Below, one piece after another: positions 26,618 to 36,713 of a stretch of 64,000 nt of DNA (positions are counted from its first letter, which is position 1; every line of letters begins with the position of its first letter). The notes under the pieces were generated by a model that made no database searches, was not told the origin of the DNA, and was given only the letters and a program-made list of their open reading frames with translations. This DNA comes from Methanobacteriota archaeon (GTDB lineage Archaea > Halobacteriota > Methanomicrobia > Methanomicrobiales > Methanoculleaceae), in NCBI GenBank assembly GCA_016841955.1, contig JAENYE010000002.1, positions 44,769 through 108,768 of the forward strand, read 5' to 3'. Position numbers and translations under genes: made by a program.

Positions 26618-27000
26618 CCGGATACGTGCATGAACGGAGACGGAAGATGCATCGGTCGCGTTTTCGCGCCCCGTTTACCTCATTTGATCTGTTGTAATAC
26701 ATGAAATACCTTTGTGCGGGGCTGCGATGGGGGGGCGCTCCCCGGCTGTACCCGGGGAGACACCGGCAGGAAAGGGCGTGCGGCCACGTCCACGAGCCGG
26801 GAGAGATCCGGAACCGCCGGCAGCCGCAGAACATTTTTCTCACCGAATAATCAGCCCTGACGGCCTTATTCCTAAAACAGGGCATCAAAAAGTCTTCATG
26901 GTTTGAAATGCAGACGAATAATCACTCTTTCTTCCGGCACACGGAAATACGAAAACGTTCGTTTTTCCGGTCGATGAAGAAGAGGCAAAGGAGAACATGC

Positions 27001-27855
27001 ATGAAAAACGCAGCGATTACAGCAGCAACTCTTGTGCTTGCACTCTGCCTCCTCCTCTCCTGCGGGTGCACCACGGCACCTGCGACGACAGAGACAGCCG
27101 GGCAGCCGGCAGATACGACTCCGGCCGTCTCGTACGAGGACACACCGGTTCAGCACGCCGACGTAAACGGTGTCACTCTCGGATACCGTGAGTTCGGCAC
27201 GGAAAACACAGAACCCCTCCTCATGATCATGGGCTTTGCCGGGACGATGGATATGTGGAATACCACGTTCATAGGCATCCTTGCGGAGAACTACCACGTC
27301 TACGTCTACGACCACCGCGGCATGGGGGAGAGTACCGACGTCGACGCACAGTTCAGTGTTGCACAGCTTGCAGACGATGCGGCAGGCCTGATGACCGCGC
27401 TCGGGTACGACAGCATGAACATCTACGGCGTCTCGATGGGATCGGTCGTTTCGCAGCAGCTCCTGATCGATCACCCGGATACGGTGAGAAAGGCCATCCT
27501 CTCCTCCGCCACGTACAGTGCTTCCATTCCGGCAACAGAGAAACTTCACGGCATTCTCGAATCCTGTGCAAAAGATCCGGACGAGCAGACGGCAGTACGA
27601 AAGGAGGCCGTGGCAAACCTCAACTGGGAGGGCAGTTATGACGGCCTTCCGGGGATCGCAAACGACGTCATGCTCGTCACCGGAACCGCAGACGACTTAA
27701 CCCCGGAGTCGGTCGCGGCAGAGATTGCCGGCCGGATCAACGGGTCGTGGCTTGTCCGGTTCAAAGGCATTCCCCATGCGGGTTCGAGCTATGCTCCCGT
27801 CGAGTACGGGACCGTCGTTACGACATTCCTGGAGATGGACGAATCTCCCGCTTAA
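27001..27855 (+). CDS. Alpha/beta-hydrolase lipoprotein
   Basis: 284 aa. I chose the ATG at 27001 because GGAG lies 7 nt before it and the product then starts with a clean lipoprotein signal, MKNAAITAATLVLALC with lipobox LSCGC. The hydrolase fold has IMGFAGTMDMWNTTF, the nucleophile elbow YGVSMGSVVSQQ, the acid in GTADDLTPES and the His in GIPHAGSSY. It is probably anchored on the outer face of the membrane. Substrate unknown. Similar in plan to the lipoprotein at 12168 but without the helical cap. Confidence 0.85.
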   Translation: MKNAAITAATLVLALCLLLSCGCTTAPATTETAGQPADTTPAVSYEDTPVQHADVNGVTLGYREFGTENTEPLLMIMGFAGTMDMWNTTFIGILAENYHVYVYDHRGMGESTDVDAQFSVAQLADDAAGLMTALGYDSMNIYGVSMGSVVSQQLLIDHPDTVRKAILSSATYSASIPATEKLHGILESCAKDPDEQTAVRKEAVANLNWEGSYDGLPGIANDVMLVTGTADDLTPESVAAEIAGRINGSWLVRFKGIPHAGSSYAPVEYGTVVTTFLEMDESPA

Positions 27856-28023
27856 TTTTTTGGAAAGCCCGGGTCTTACGGGATACATCATACGGGGCCG
27901 CAGGCATATCCCTTGAGGATCTTCGACCGGAGCGGGGAGAGTTGCACTCAGTCCCCGAGCCGGCGATCAGTTTCTCCGCTCACCATCCCCGGTTGGCGCG
28001 TTAAAAGCGATCGGGATTACCCG

Positions 28024-28104
28024 TACCTTCGGTTCGAGTACCGGGATCTCGTTCTTAAGGATCCTCCAGACGGTTCTCCGGTCTACTTTGTTCCGGGACA
28101 ACTT
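28024..28104 (-). pseudogene. hepT fragment lacking the catalytic motif
   Basis: The minus strand reads LSRNKVDRRTVWRILKNEI followed by PVLEPKV, closely matching the end of the HepT-like sequence at 28585-28875 (VDWRIVWRILKEEIPVLEPKV). The seven or so residues that would carry the LVHAYF part of the Rx4HxY motif are missing. A short relic of a HEPN toxin gene inside the 300-bp gap 27856-28157. Confidence 0.6.
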
Positions 28105-28157
28105 CATCCCCTGCCGGCGGCATAGTCTTCATTAGTTGTTAGGTTCAATATGGCTCT

Positions 28158-28577
28158 ATGAGACTTCTGTCGGCAAACGCATGCCTTTGCTGTGCGCTAA
28201 TAGTTATTCTCTTTTCCAGCGGCTGTACGACCTATATCGAAAACCAGGATAACATGAATATAACATACTTTATGGAAAAAGTGAATGAAAGCCAGGAATA
28301 TTACGATGGCCTTGTCGCATCGGACCCTACTAACGCTACGGCGTGGTGCATTCGAGGAATGTACTACAACAACTGTTACGGCCAGTACGCCGAAGCACTG
28401 GAAAGCTGCAATAAGGCGCTTGAACTGGACCCGGAATCCGGGATAGCCTGGTATTTGAAGGGAGTTATTCTGACGAATATGAATGTGACCGATGAGGCGG
28501 CGGCGTGTTTTGAGAATGCGACGAGATACGATCCCGGGCTGGCGCAATATCTGCCGTTTATTGTCGACAATACGTGA
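28158..28577 (+). CDS. TPR-repeat lipoprotein
   Basis: 139 aa. A lipoprotein signal ends in lipobox SSGC (Cys about 23). Residues 50-135 form about two and a half tetratricopeptide repeats: TAWCIRGMYYNNCYGQYAEA, LESCNKALELDPESGIAWYL and so on to the last helix. TPRs bind other proteins or peptides; the partner is unknown. It is flanked by HepT relics on both sides, which suggests an unstable, accessory stretch. Confidence 0.75.
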   Translation: MRLLSANACLCCALIVILFSSGCTTYIENQDNMNITYFMEKVNESQEYYDGLVASDPTNATAWCIRGMYYNNCYGQYAEALESCNKALELDPESGIAWYLKGVILTNMNVTDEAAACFENATRYDPGLAQYLPFIVDNT

Positions 28578-28584
28578 TGCGGAT

Positions 28585-29026
28585 TTATGATGCATCAGGA
28601 GGAGCATCGTCCTTCTCGGCTGATGCGTCAAGAGCGACCAGGAGGACTTGCACCTTCGGTTCGAGAACAGGGATCTCTTCTTTGAGGATCCTCCAGACGA
28701 TTCTCCAGTCTACCTCAAAATATGCATGAACCAGTTTGTCCCGCGAGCCGGCCATCAGCCTCCAGGGGATGTCCGGATGCCGCTCTTTCTGGTGCTCGGA
28801 GATGTTCTTCGTAGCCTCTCGGATGATCTCGATCGCCCGGACGATTGCATGCTGCCGCATCGGGTCCCGGAGCATCCACGTCGCTCCCGGGCCGCTCTTC
28901 TCCCCGGGCGGTAGACCCGAAGATGCCGATCCTCGCGACGCCGAACCGCTCCCGAATCTCCGGGATACGATCCAGCCGCTCGATGACGACCGCGATCGTG
29001 TCGCCGTCGCTGGTCACGGTATACAT
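28585..29026 (-). pseudogene. Decayed mntA-hepT pair fused by internal deletion
   Basis: The 5' part encodes the start of an MNT-type nucleotidyltransferase, up to GIFGSTARGEERPGSDVD. At that Asp the frame runs into sequence that, read one base over, is the middle and end of a HepT protein: LRDPMRQHAIVRAIEII, then AGSRDKLVHAYF (an intact Rx4HxY motif) and PVLEPKV. So the C-terminal half of the antitoxin and the first 30-35 residues of the toxin are gone, and the two remnants are out of frame at about 28875. An intact pair of the same type lies at 35976-36610. A GGAG site precedes the ATG at 29026. Confidence 0.75.
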
Positions 29027-29146
29027 CAGTCTCCAGGATCTGGAGAAGTTGTATTTCCAGAGGTTTTTACCCGTCTGCGGCGTCTACGCCAGGCCGGGAA
29101 ACAGACCTTCATCGCCATCAGCTACCCGTTGTTCCGCCGCACCCGG

Positions 29147-31084
29147 TCAGTCCATCCGCTCCAGAGCGAGCGCCGCAAGGAGCGCCATCGTCTGGAAGAT
29201 CTCTTTGTTCTCCGGGGTGAGCACCCCCTCCGGGTCGTCGAAGGCGAACGCCATGATGCCGAAGATGGGCCTGTGCGCCCTGACAGGGATGTAGTGTCCC
29301 GTCCCGGAAGGCAGGTTATCAGTCCCCCGGCCTGCTGGCTCGCCGTTGTCGTAGGCCCACTGGGTGATCGACCGCTCCTTTTCAGTGAGCGGGTAGGCGG
29401 CGTCGCCTGCCTGGACTCGAAGCCCGGCGGGGCCCGGCACGAGCACCGCAAACGAACCGGGGGCGAACCCCTGCATGTGGCGGGCAAGGGTATCGAAGAC
29501 CTCCTGCCGCGTGCTGGCCCGGGCAAGGTCGCGGGAAAGCCCGGCGATCGCCTCAACCTCGGCCTCGCTCTCCCTGACCCGGGGGAGCAGGTGACGGAGC
29601 CGGGCGGCAAGCCCGCTGACTACGAGGGCGATGATGACGTAGCCGGCAAACGCGGCAAAGTAGCCCCAGTCCTCTATTGTCAGGGAGTAGTAGGGCTTGA
29701 CGAAGATGAGGTCGAAAGCGAGAATGCTGGCGATGGCTGCAAGCAGGGCGGCCCCCCGCCGGAAGAAGAGCGCGGTCACCGCGACGGGCAGGAGCTGGAT
29801 GACCAGGAGAAGTTCCGGCTGGATGACCCCCCGGAGAAGGATACTCGCACCCCAGGCGGCGGCTATCAGGATGAGGCTTGCGGCGTAGTCCCAGGAGAGG
29901 AGGTGCGGGACCTGCCGGCGGATGGGGATACGCACGAGATCGCCTTTTGGTTCGTACAGGAAGAGGTCGATGCCCCGGGACCGGCGCAGGACCCTGTAGA
30001 CCGGGGAGAAGAGGGTATCGATTCCCCGGGGCTTTCCGAGCATGATCATGGTTGCGTTGTTCCGCCGGGCGTAGCGGAGGATCTCGTCGGCGACATCCTC
30101 GCCGCGGAGACGGACAATCCGGCCCCCGAGCCTCCGCCCGGTCTCCAGGGCCATCGTGAGCCAGGCGCGCTCCCTGAGCGAGAGCGGGCGATCGCTCTCC
30201 AGCTCCACCGTGAGCACCACCCAGTCGGCGTCGAACCGGGCGGCAAGCCGGTATCCCGCCCGCACCATCTGCTCGGCCGTCGGGCCCGGCCGGATCCCGA
30301 CCAGGAGCCGTTCTGCTGCTGGCCAGGGGCCGGGGATGGCGCGGGCCCGCATATGGCCGATCATCTGCCGGTCGGTGGCGGTCGCCACATAGCGCAGGGT
30401 AAGTTGCCGGAGAGCGAGGAGGTTTCCCGTGCTGAAGAACCGGTCTATCGCCGCTTCGGCCATATCCATGACGTAGACCTTCCCCGCCCTGAGGCGGAGC
30501 CGCAGTTCCTCCGGGGTGACGTCGACGAGCCGGATCTCATCGGCGCCGGAGAGGAAGGTGTCCGGCACGGCCTCTAAAACCCGGATGCCGGTGATCTGGG
30601 CGACGGCGTCGTTCTGGCTCTCGATATGCTGGATGTTGACGGTCGTATAGACCGATATGCCGGCATGGAGGAGTTCCTCGATATCCTCGTAGCGTTTGAC
30701 GTGGCGGCTGTTTGGTGCGTTGGTGTGAGCGAGTTCGTCGACGAGGGCGACCTCCGGGTGCCGCCTGATGATCGCATCAAGGTCCATCTCCCGGAGGTCG
30801 AGGCCCTGGTAGCGGATGGTTGCCGGAGGAACGGCCTCTAACCGCACGGCGAGGGCCTCGGTCTCCGGCCGGCCGTGTGTCTCCACGTAGCCGATGACGA
30901 CATCGACCCCCTCTCCCCGCCGCTGGAGTGCGTCCTGGAGCATCGTGTAGGTTTTTCCCACGCCGGCGGCGTAGCCGAGGTAGACCGTCAGCCGCCCCCT
31001 CTCCCCCTCCTCCGAACGGCGGGCGATGGCGAGCAGATCCTCAGGGAGAGGCCGCCCTTCCTCCTCACGCTCACCGGGCGCCAT
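29147..31084 (-). CDS. kdpD: KdpD-type potassium sensor without the kinase domain
   Basis: 645 aa, against about 890 in E. coli KdpD. Residues about 25-230 are the KdpD N-terminal domain, with Walker A GYAAGVGKTYTM and DELAHTNAPNSRH. A UspA-like domain follows (about 245-370), then a DUF4118 four-helix membrane region (about 385-500), then a GAF domain (about 520-640). The protein ends there; the phosphoacceptor and ATPase domains are absent, and no response regulator gene is beside it. Its start overlaps kdpC by 14 bp, so it is the last gene of the kdpABCD operon. It probably senses potassium, ATP or a nucleotide and acts directly on the pump or on another kinase. Confidence 0.9.
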   Translation of the reverse strand: MAPGEREEEGRPLPEDLLAIARRSEEGERGRLTVYLGYAAGVGKTYTMLQDALQRRGEGVDVVIGYVETHGRPETEALAVRLEAVPPATIRYQGLDLREMDLDAIIRRHPEVALVDELAHTNAPNSRHVKRYEDIEELLHAGISVYTTVNIQHIESQNDAVAQITGIRVLEAVPDTFLSGADEIRLVDVTPEELRLRLRAGKVYVMDMAEAAIDRFFSTGNLLALRQLTLRYVATATDRQMIGHMRARAIPGPWPAAERLLVGIRPGPTAEQMVRAGYRLAARFDADWVVLTVELESDRPLSLRERAWLTMALETGRRLGGRIVRLRGEDVADEILRYARRNNATMIMLGKPRGIDTLFSPVYRVLRRSRGIDLFLYEPKGDLVRIPIRRQVPHLLSWDYAASLILIAAAWGASILLRGVIQPELLLVIQLLPVAVTALFFRRGAALLAAIASILAFDLIFVKPYYSLTIEDWGYFAAFAGYVIIALVVSGLAARLRHLLPRVRESEAEVEAIAGLSRDLARASTRQEVFDTLARHMQGFAPGSFAVLVPGPAGLRVQAGDAAYPLTEKERSITQWAYDNGEPAGRGTDNLPSGTGHYIPVRAHRPIFGIMAFAFDDPEGVLTPENKEIFQTMALLAALALERMD

Positions 31085-31658
31085 GCTCTCCCTCCTTACG
31101 GTCCAGCGCCAGATTGAGCGAGAGGACGTTGACGTACGCCCCTAAAAACGGCGAATCGACAGCCTCGGCCATGACGAGCGCCCTGACCTCCTCTTCCGGG
31201 AGGCCGCGCGCCTTCGCAACCGCCGGGACCTGCACCAGCGCCGCATCGAGGCTGATGTGCGGGTCAAGCCCGCTCCCAGACGCCATGACCAGATCGGCAG
31301 GGAGCGGATCGGCCACACCGGCCTCCCTGAGCGCCTGCACTCTCCCTGCAACCTGCTGCAGGAGGACGGGGTTCGTCGGCCCGAGATTCGAGCCGCCGGA
31401 GTGCGATGCGTTGTATGCGGTCACCGGCGTCGCCGACGGACGGCCCTGGAAGTAGAACGGTGCGGTGAAGTTCCGGCCGATGAGCGCCGACCCGATGACC
31501 CGGCCGTCGTCGCCGGCAACAAGGCTCCCGTGCGCCGGGAAGGGGAAGGCGGCCCCGGCGATGAGCGTCACCGCCAGGGGGTAGACAATCCCCGTGATGA
31601 CCGCAAGCAGGGCAAAGAGGAGCACAGCACGCCTGAGAGGTTCCTTCATCGTTATCAC
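31071..31658 (-). CDS. kdpC: Potassium-transporting ATPase subunit C
   Basis: 195 aa, normal length. One N-terminal membrane helix (about 10-35), then SLVAGDDGRVIGSALIGRNF, PFYFQGRPSA and SGSGLDPHISLDAALVQV, all typical of KdpC. KdpC is the small membrane subunit that helps assemble and couple the KdpFABC pump. Third gene of the operon; the stop of kdpB abuts its ATG directly. Confidence 0.95.
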   Translation of the reverse strand: MITMKEPLRRAVLLFALLAVITGIVYPLAVTLIAGAAFPFPAHGSLVAGDDGRVIGSALIGRNFTAPFYFQGRPSATPVTAYNASHSGGSNLGPTNPVLLQQVAGRVQALREAGVADPLPADLVMASGSGLDPHISLDAALVQVPAVAKARGLPEEEVRALVMAEAVDSPFLGAYVNVLSLNLALDRKEGEHGAR

Positions 31659-33728
31659 CTATGCCGGCAGGATGCCGGAGAGCACGAGGTCGATCGCCTT
31701 GATGCCGATGAACGGCACGACGACGCCCCCGAGGCCGAAGATGGTCAGGTTGTAGGCGAAGAGTTGCGATGCCGGCATCGGCCTGAACCGGACTCCGGCA
31801 AGTGCGAGCGGGATCAGGAGCGGTATGACCAGCGCGTTGAAGATGACCGCCGAAAGGATGGCCGACCCGGGCGTTGCCAGGGCCATGATGTTCAAGACCG
31901 CAAGACGCGGGTAGACCCCGCTCAGGGCGGCGGGGACGATGGCGAAGTACTTGGCGATGTCGTTTGCTATCGAGAAGGTGGTCAGGGCGCCCCGGGTCAT
32001 CAGGATCTCTTTGCCGACCTCGACGATATCCAGGAGTTTCGTCGGGTCGCTGTCCAGATCGATGATGTTCGCCGCTTCCCGGGCGGGCTGGGTGCCGCTG
32101 TTCATGGCGACCGCCACGTCCGCCTGGGCCAGGGCGGGCGCGTCGTTGGTCCCGTCGCCGGTCATGGCGACCATGTAGCCCTCATCCTGGTAGCCGCGGA
32201 TCAGCCGGAGTTTGTCGTCCGGCTTCGCTTCGGCCAGGTAATCGTCCACGCCCGCTTCTGCCGCGATGGCGGCGGCGGTGAGCGGGTTATCGCCGGTGAT
32301 CATCACCGTCCGGATGCCGATCCGGCGCAGATCCATAAACCGCTCCCGGATACCGGTCTTCAGGATATCCTTGAGGAAGATGACGCCGAGGATCGTCGGG
32401 CCGCTGGCCACGACGAGCGGCGTGCCGCCCGCCGATGCTATCCCGGTCACCTTCGCCGTGAGATCCGGGGGAGGGGTCCCGCCGCGTTCCCGGACCGCCT
32501 TCACTACCGCGTCGGTAGCGCCCTTCAGATAGGTCGTTCCGTGGCACTCCACGCCGCTCACCCGGGTTGCGGCCGAGAAGGAAATGAACTTCGCCCCGGG
32601 AGGACAGGTGATGGTAGTCCCGGTCTTTTCCCGGACGAGGGTGACGATGCTCCTCCCTTCCGGTGTCTCGTCGGCGGCGGAGGAGAGGAGAGCGGCTTCC
32701 ACCAGGTCTGCCCGGGACTGCCCCTCCACCGGGACGAACTCGGCCGCCTGCCGGTTACCGAGGGTAATCGTCCCCGTCTTGTCGAGGAGCAGGACGTTCA
32801 CGTCGCCTGCGGCCTCGATCGCCCGTCCCGAGAGGGCGACGACGTTCCGCTGGAAGAGCCGGTCCATCCCCGCGATACCGATCGCCGGCAGCAGTGCCGC
32901 GATGGTCGTGGGCGCGAGGCAGACGAAGAGTGCGACAAGCACCACGGGACCGGCAGGGGAGCCTGTGCCGCTTGCGGTCGCGCTGTAGGCAGAGGCCGGA
33001 TAGATGTTGCCGACGGCCAGAAGAAAGACGCCGGTCAGGGCGAGGATGAGGATATCGAGCGCAACCTCGTTCGGGGTCTTGCGCCGCTCCGCCCCCTCGA
33101 CCATGGCGATCATCCGGTCGAGGAACGTCTGCCCGGGTTCAGCGGTGACCCTGACGATGATCTCGTTTGCGATCACCGTGGTCCCCCCGGTCACGGCGCT
33201 CCGGTCGCCGCCCGCCTCGCGCACCACCGGGGCGGACTCGCCGGTGATAGCTGCTTCGTTGACCAGGGCGGCGCCCTTCACCACCTCGCCGTCGCCCGGG
33301 ACGACCTCGCCTGTCCGCACCAGGACGAGGTCGCCGGGCCGAAGGTCGGAGGACGGCACCTCATCGGCCGGGGCGCCGAACGCCTCTTCCCGGAGCCTCC
33401 GGGCGGGCACACCGGTCCTCGACTCCCGGAGCGACGCAGCTCTTGCCTTCCCCCGGCCTTCGGAGAGCGACTCGGCAAAGTTCGCGAAGAGCACGGTCAG
33501 CCAGAGCCAGAGCGAGACCATGCCGGGGAAGAAGACTCCCCCGGCGGCCGGGGCGGCAAGCCCGGCGAGGGTGATCAGGGTCGTGATGATGCCGCCGATC
33601 TCCACGAGGAGCATCACCGGATTTCCGGCAAGCTTCCGGGGGTCCAACTTCAACACGGCGCCGAGGAGGGCTCCGCGGATCAGTTCCGGTTCGAAGGCGG
33701 CGATGCGGGAGTATCGTTTCCGGGCCAT
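31659..33728 (-). CDS. kdpB: Potassium-transporting P-type ATPase subunit B
   Basis: 689 aa, full length. P-type ATPase motifs: TGES in [11 protein letters not shown] (actuator domain), DKTGTIT with the phosphorylated Asp (about 315), and [16 protein letters not shown] (hinge). KdpB hydrolyses ATP to drive potassium transfer through KdpA. No KdpF frame is evident between the genes. The start lies 4 bp after the kdpA stop, showing an operon. Confidence 0.97.
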   Translation of the reverse strand: MARKRYSRIAAFEPELIRGALLGAVLKLDPRKLAGNPVMLLVEIGGIITTLITLAGLAAPAAGGVFFPGMVSLWLWLTVLFANFAESLSEGRGKARAASLRESRTGVPARRLREEAFGAPADEVPSSDLRPGDLVLVRTGEVVPGDGEVVKGAALVNEAAITGESAPVVREAGGDRSAVTGGTTVIANEIIVRVTAEPGQTFLDRMIAMVEGAERRKTPNEVALDILILALTGVFLLAVGNIYPASAYSATASGTGSPAGPVVLVALFVCLAPTTIAALLPAIGIAGMDRLFQRNVVALSGRAIEAAGDVNVLLLDKTGTITLGNRQAAEFVPVEGQSRADLVEAALLSSAADETPEGRSIVTLVREKTGTTITCPPGAKFISFSAATRVSGVECHGTTYLKGATDAVVKAVRERGGTPPPDLTAKVTGIASAGGTPLVVASGPTILGVIFLKDILKTGIRERFMDLRRIGIRTVMITGDNPLTAAAIAAEAGVDDYLAEAKPDDKLRLIRGYQDEGYMVAMTGDGTNDAPALAQADVAVAMNSGTQPAREAANIIDLDSDPTKLLDIVEVGKEILMTRGALTTFSIANDIAKYFAIVPAALSGVYPRLAVLNIMALATPGSAILSAVIFNALVIPLLIPLALAGVRFRPMPASQLFAYNLTIFGLGGVVVPFIGIKAIDLVLSGILPA

Positions 33729-33732
33729 AGGC

Positions 33733-35454
33733 TCATACCCCGCCTGCCATCATCAGGTATTCTGCGACCGGGCCCATCGCCAGGAGCGGGAAGAACGTGA
33801 GCCCGCCGACGAGCAGGATGATGAGGACCGTCCAGGCCACAAAAACCGGAGAGGCGGCCGGCAGCGTCCCCGGGCCGGGGGGGACAGGCCTCTTCTCTGC
33901 CATCGATCCTGCGAGGGCCAGCATGGCGATGGCCGGGGCGAACCTCCCGACGGCCATCGCCAGGGCGCCAGCGAGCACGTAGAATGGCCCGGTGGCATCG
34001 AGTCCGGCGAAAGCGCTCCCGTTGTTGTTGGACATCGATGCGAAGGCGTAGACCACCTCCGAGAGCCCGTGCGGGCCCGGGTTTCCCGTCGCTCCCGGCA
34101 GGGCGAGCGCGATGCCGGAGAGGAGGAGCACGAGCACGCCCGGGACGAGGACGGTGACGACGGCCATCTGCATCTCCGCGGCCTCGATCTTCTTGCCGAG
34201 GAACTCCGGGGTCCGCCCGATCATCAGCCCGGCGATGAAGACGGCGACCACCACAAAACCAACGATTGAGTAGAACCCCGAACCCACCCCGCCGAAGACG
34301 ACCTCACCGAGGAGGATCAGGAGCATCGGGACCATACCTCCAAGCGGGGTGAGCGAGTCGTGCATGGCATCGACTGCGCCGCAGGACGTCGCAGTCGTCG
34401 AGGTGGCAAAGAGTGCCGTGCCCAGAAGGCCGAACCTGACCTCTTTGCCCTCCATGGAGATCCCCGAAACACCGAGTTCCCCCACCAGCGGGTTTCCGGC
34501 GAGTTCCGCGGCATAGAGACCGCCGAGGGCTGCGACGTAGATCGTGAGCATCACGGCGTAGATGGCCCATCCCTGCCGCATGGCCCCGGCCATCCGGCCG
34601 AAGGTGAAGGGCAGGGCGGCCGGGACCAGCAGGATCAGGAAGGCCTCGATGAGGTTGGTGACGGGGGTTGGGTTCTCGTAGGGGTGCGCGGAGTTTGCGG
34701 CGAAGAACCCGCCCCCGTTCGTGCCGAGGAGTTTTATCGCCACCTGGGAGGCGACCGGACCCATGGCGATCGTCTGTGACCCGGCCGTGACGTGAGCGTC
34801 CAGGTTCTGGATGGCCCCCTGGGAGGCGAGCAGGAGGGCGGCGGCGAGGGCGAGCGGGAGCAGGATGTAGAGGACGGAGCGGGTCATATCCACCCAGAAG
34901 TTTCCTATCCGGTCGGTTGATCGGCCTGTCCGATCGATTGACCGGCCTTGCCGGTCGGTCGGCCGGCGGGTGAGCCCCCGCATCACCGCGATCGCGATGC
35001 AGATGCCGGTGGCGGCCGAGAGGAAGTTCTGGACGGTGAACCCCGCCATCTGGGTCAGGTAACTCGCCGAGACCTCTCCGCTGTAGACCTGCCAGTTCGT
35101 GTTGGTGACGAAACTGACGGCGGCGTTCACCGCGGTCAGGGGGTCGAATGCGCCGACCCCCTGCGGGTTGAGCGGGAGGACGCCCTGCAGGAGGAGGAGG
35201 GCGAAGAGGGCGGTAAACCCGATGCCGTTGAAGATAAGCAGGTCACGGGTGTAGCCCCGCCACCCCTCCTCTTCTTCGGGGCTGGTTCCGATGAACCGGT
35301 AGACCGCCCGCTCGATACGGCCGGGAAGACCCGCAGATACGCCCCCGGAGAAGACCCGGTGGATGTAGCTGCTGAAGAGCAGCGCCGCTCCGGTGACGAG
35401 GAGCAGAAAGAGGGCGGCGGCGGCGGCATCCATGAGGGGGTCGGGGGACGTCAT
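33733..35454 (-). CDS. kdpA: Potassium-transporting ATPase subunit A
   Basis: 573 aa with about ten membrane helices. Selectivity-filter-like segments of the channel-type subunit are visible: [48 protein letters not shown] and [12 protein letters not shown]. KdpA binds and passes K+ with high affinity. First gene of kdpABCD; a GGTGA site lies shortly before the ATG. The 500 bp upstream hold no gene but a repeat array at 35805-35870. Confidence 0.97.
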   Translation of the reverse strand: MTSPDPLMDAAAAALFLLLVTGAALLFSSYIHRVFSGGVSAGLPGRIERAVYRFIGTSPEEEEGWRGYTRDLLIFNGIGFTALFALLLLQGVLPLNPQGVGAFDPLTAVNAAVSFVTNTNWQVYSGEVSASYLTQMAGFTVQNFLSAATGICIAIAVMRGLTRRPTDRQGRSIDRTGRSTDRIGNFWVDMTRSVLYILLPLALAAALLLASQGAIQNLDAHVTAGSQTIAMGPVASQVAIKLLGTNGGGFFAANSAHPYENPTPVTNLIEAFLILLVPAALPFTFGRMAGAMRQGWAIYAVMLTIYVAALGGLYAAELAGNPLVGELGVSGISMEGKEVRFGLLGTALFATSTTATSCGAVDAMHDSLTPLGGMVPMLLILLGEVVFGGVGSGFYSIVGFVVVAVFIAGLMIGRTPEFLGKKIEAAEMQMAVVTVLVPGVLVLLLSGIALALPGATGNPGPHGLSEVVYAFASMSNNNGSAFAGLDATGPFYVLAGALAMAVGRFAPAIAMLALAGSMAEKRPVPPGPGTLPAASPVFVAWTVLIILLVGGLTFFPLLAMGPVAEYLMMAGGV

Positions 35455-35804
35455 GGCCCGTCACCGCCGGCGGCCTTCCGGGGTCCAGGCAGGTCCCGGG
35501 GGATCACGGGGTGCCCGCCCCGGGGTGGGGATGTGCGGGGCATTGAATCTCTTCCGGTGCTGGTCGCGGCGGGTAGCACGGCCTACCTATAAAAACTCTC
35601 TTCCAGGGAAGATCGCCCGCGGTGGAGGGGTGCCGGGCTATCGGTGGAAGCGAGCGGCGGCAGCAAAGTCACGGCACCCGGGGGGCCGGGCCCCCTTTTT
35701 GTGCAGGACAGGTGGCGTAGAGGCGGGCTCAAGAACCGCCAGGGACGGCTGCGGGTGCCACGGAACTGAGCGGTCGTCCCGGGGGTTTCTCTCCCGTCCG
35801 TGGT

Positions 35805-35870
35805 GTTTCCTGATTGGAAACAATATGTTTCCAGAGCGGGAACAATTTGTTTACGGAGCAGGAACGGCAC
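35805..35870. promoter_or_regulatory. Array of three 22-bp palindromic units (operator- or iteron-like)
   Basis: Arms GTTTCC and GGAAAC alternate exactly every 11 bp: GTTTCC at 35805, GGAAAC at 35816, GTTTCC at 35827, GGGAAC at 35838, GTTTAC at 35849, AGGAAC at 35860. This makes three tandem 22-bp units, each an inverted repeat with a 5-nt centre, decaying from left to right. One helical turn between half sites fits binding by a dimer series along one DNA face. It lies 106 bp before mntA and 350 bp before kdpA, which is divergent. Confidence 0.7.
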
Positions 35871-35975
35871 GGCAGTGGGACCGTGCCGGTGTCAGGATGG
35901 ATTCTGGCTCACGGCGAACAATAGATTAAAGCAATCCGGCGACGAAGGGAGACGTATAGCAGGGACGTGCCGCAT

Positions 35976-36269
35976 ATGAAGACCCGCACTGAAGTTCTCG
36001 ACATCCTCCGGTCTCTGAAAGACGAGCTCAGGGAACGGTATCACGTCGAGCGTATCGCCCTCTTCGGGTCGTATGCCCGCGAGGAACAGGGGGAAGGCAG
36101 CGATATCGATGTACTTGTCGAGTTCGGTTCCGGTGCGGATCTCTTCGACTTTGTCGGGCTGTCGCAGTACCTCGAGGAAAAACTCGGCTCCCGCGTGGAT
36201 GTCGTGCCGGAGGCAGCACTCCGCCCGGAGATCCGCGGGCAGGTCACCCGGGATCTTCTCGTTGCATGA
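35976..36269 (+). CDS. mntA: MntA-type antitoxin (minimal nucleotidyltransferase)
   Basis: 97 aa. The start at 35976 has AGGGA 10 nt upstream; a GTG at 35967 is too close to it. The nucleotidyltransferase motif is [20 protein letters not shown] (G-S then D-x-D). MntA enzymes silence the HepT ribonuclease by adding AMP groups to a Tyr next to its active site. The stop overlaps the hepT start (ATGA), as in known pairs. An operator-like array lies about 100 bp upstream and may control the pair. Confidence 0.92.
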   Translation: MKTRTEVLDILRSLKDELRERYHVERIALFGSYAREEQGEGSDIDVLVEFGSGADLFDFVGLSQYLEEKLGSRVDVVPEAALRPEIRGQVTRDLLVA

Positions 36270-36610
36270 GAGCGTACACCCTTTACCTCTCGGATATCGC
36301 CGAGGCTCTAGAGAAGCTCGAGGAGTTCACCGCGGGCATGGCCTATGACGAGTTTCTTCACGACGATAAGACCCAGAGCGCCGTCATCAGGAAATTCGAA
36401 GTCATCGGTGAAGCGGCAAAAAAGATCCCGATGCCCGTCCGGGAGAGGTACCCCACCGTTCCCTGGCGTGAGATGGCAGGGATGCGGGACAAACTGATTC
36501 ATACGTATTTCGGCGTCGATACGATGCTTGTCTGGCGAACGGTCGCCAACCGCGTTCCGAAGCTCCGGCAGGAGATCTGCCGGGTTCTTGAGCAGGAGCG
36601 TGGGGCATAA
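36266..36610 (+). CDS. hepT: HepT-type HEPN ribonuclease toxin
   Basis: 114 aa, full length. It carries the HEPN motif Rx4HxY in [14 protein letters not shown] (about residues 73-86), including the Tyr that MntA AMPylates, plus the conserved [16 protein letters not shown] helix. HepT toxins cut RNA (tRNA in the studied cases) and stop growth when freed from the antitoxin. It overlaps mntA by 4 bp. Its end nearly touches the truncated toxin gene on the other strand, so the pair seems to have landed in another toxin operon. Confidence 0.93.
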   Translation: MRAYTLYLSDIAEALEKLEEFTAGMAYDEFLHDDKTQSAVIRKFEVIGEAAKKIPMPVRERYPTVPWREMAGMRDKLIHTYFGVDTMLVWRTVANRVPKLRQEICRVLEQERGA

Positions 36611-36612
36611 TT

Positions 36613-36713
36613 TCAGAAGGGCAACCAGTTCTCGATCTTTCGCGGGCTGAAGCCTTTAGTGCCTCGAAAGCTTCTTTCACCTTCGTGTCGGCAAAGAAGA
36701 TTGCCGCCTTCAT
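36613..36713 (-). pseudogene. Truncated small toxin-like gene
   Basis: Starts MKAAIFFADTKVKEAFEALK, which resembles the beginning of small archaeal RelE/ParE-like toxins (about 90 aa), then loses recognisable sequence after about 25 residues, close to the hepT end. The ATG overlaps the stop of the upstream 90-aa gene (ATGA), so both formed an operon. The function is inferred from size, start and arrangement only. Confidence 0.45.

Noticed and set aside
28736..30577. 613-codon open frame on the plus strand
   Set aside because: Antisense to kdpD, rich in Gly, Pro, Glu and Asp with no domain; kdpD is certain.
31257..33800. 847-codon open frame on the plus strand
   Set aside because: Antisense to kdpC and kdpB; composition typical of a shadow frame.
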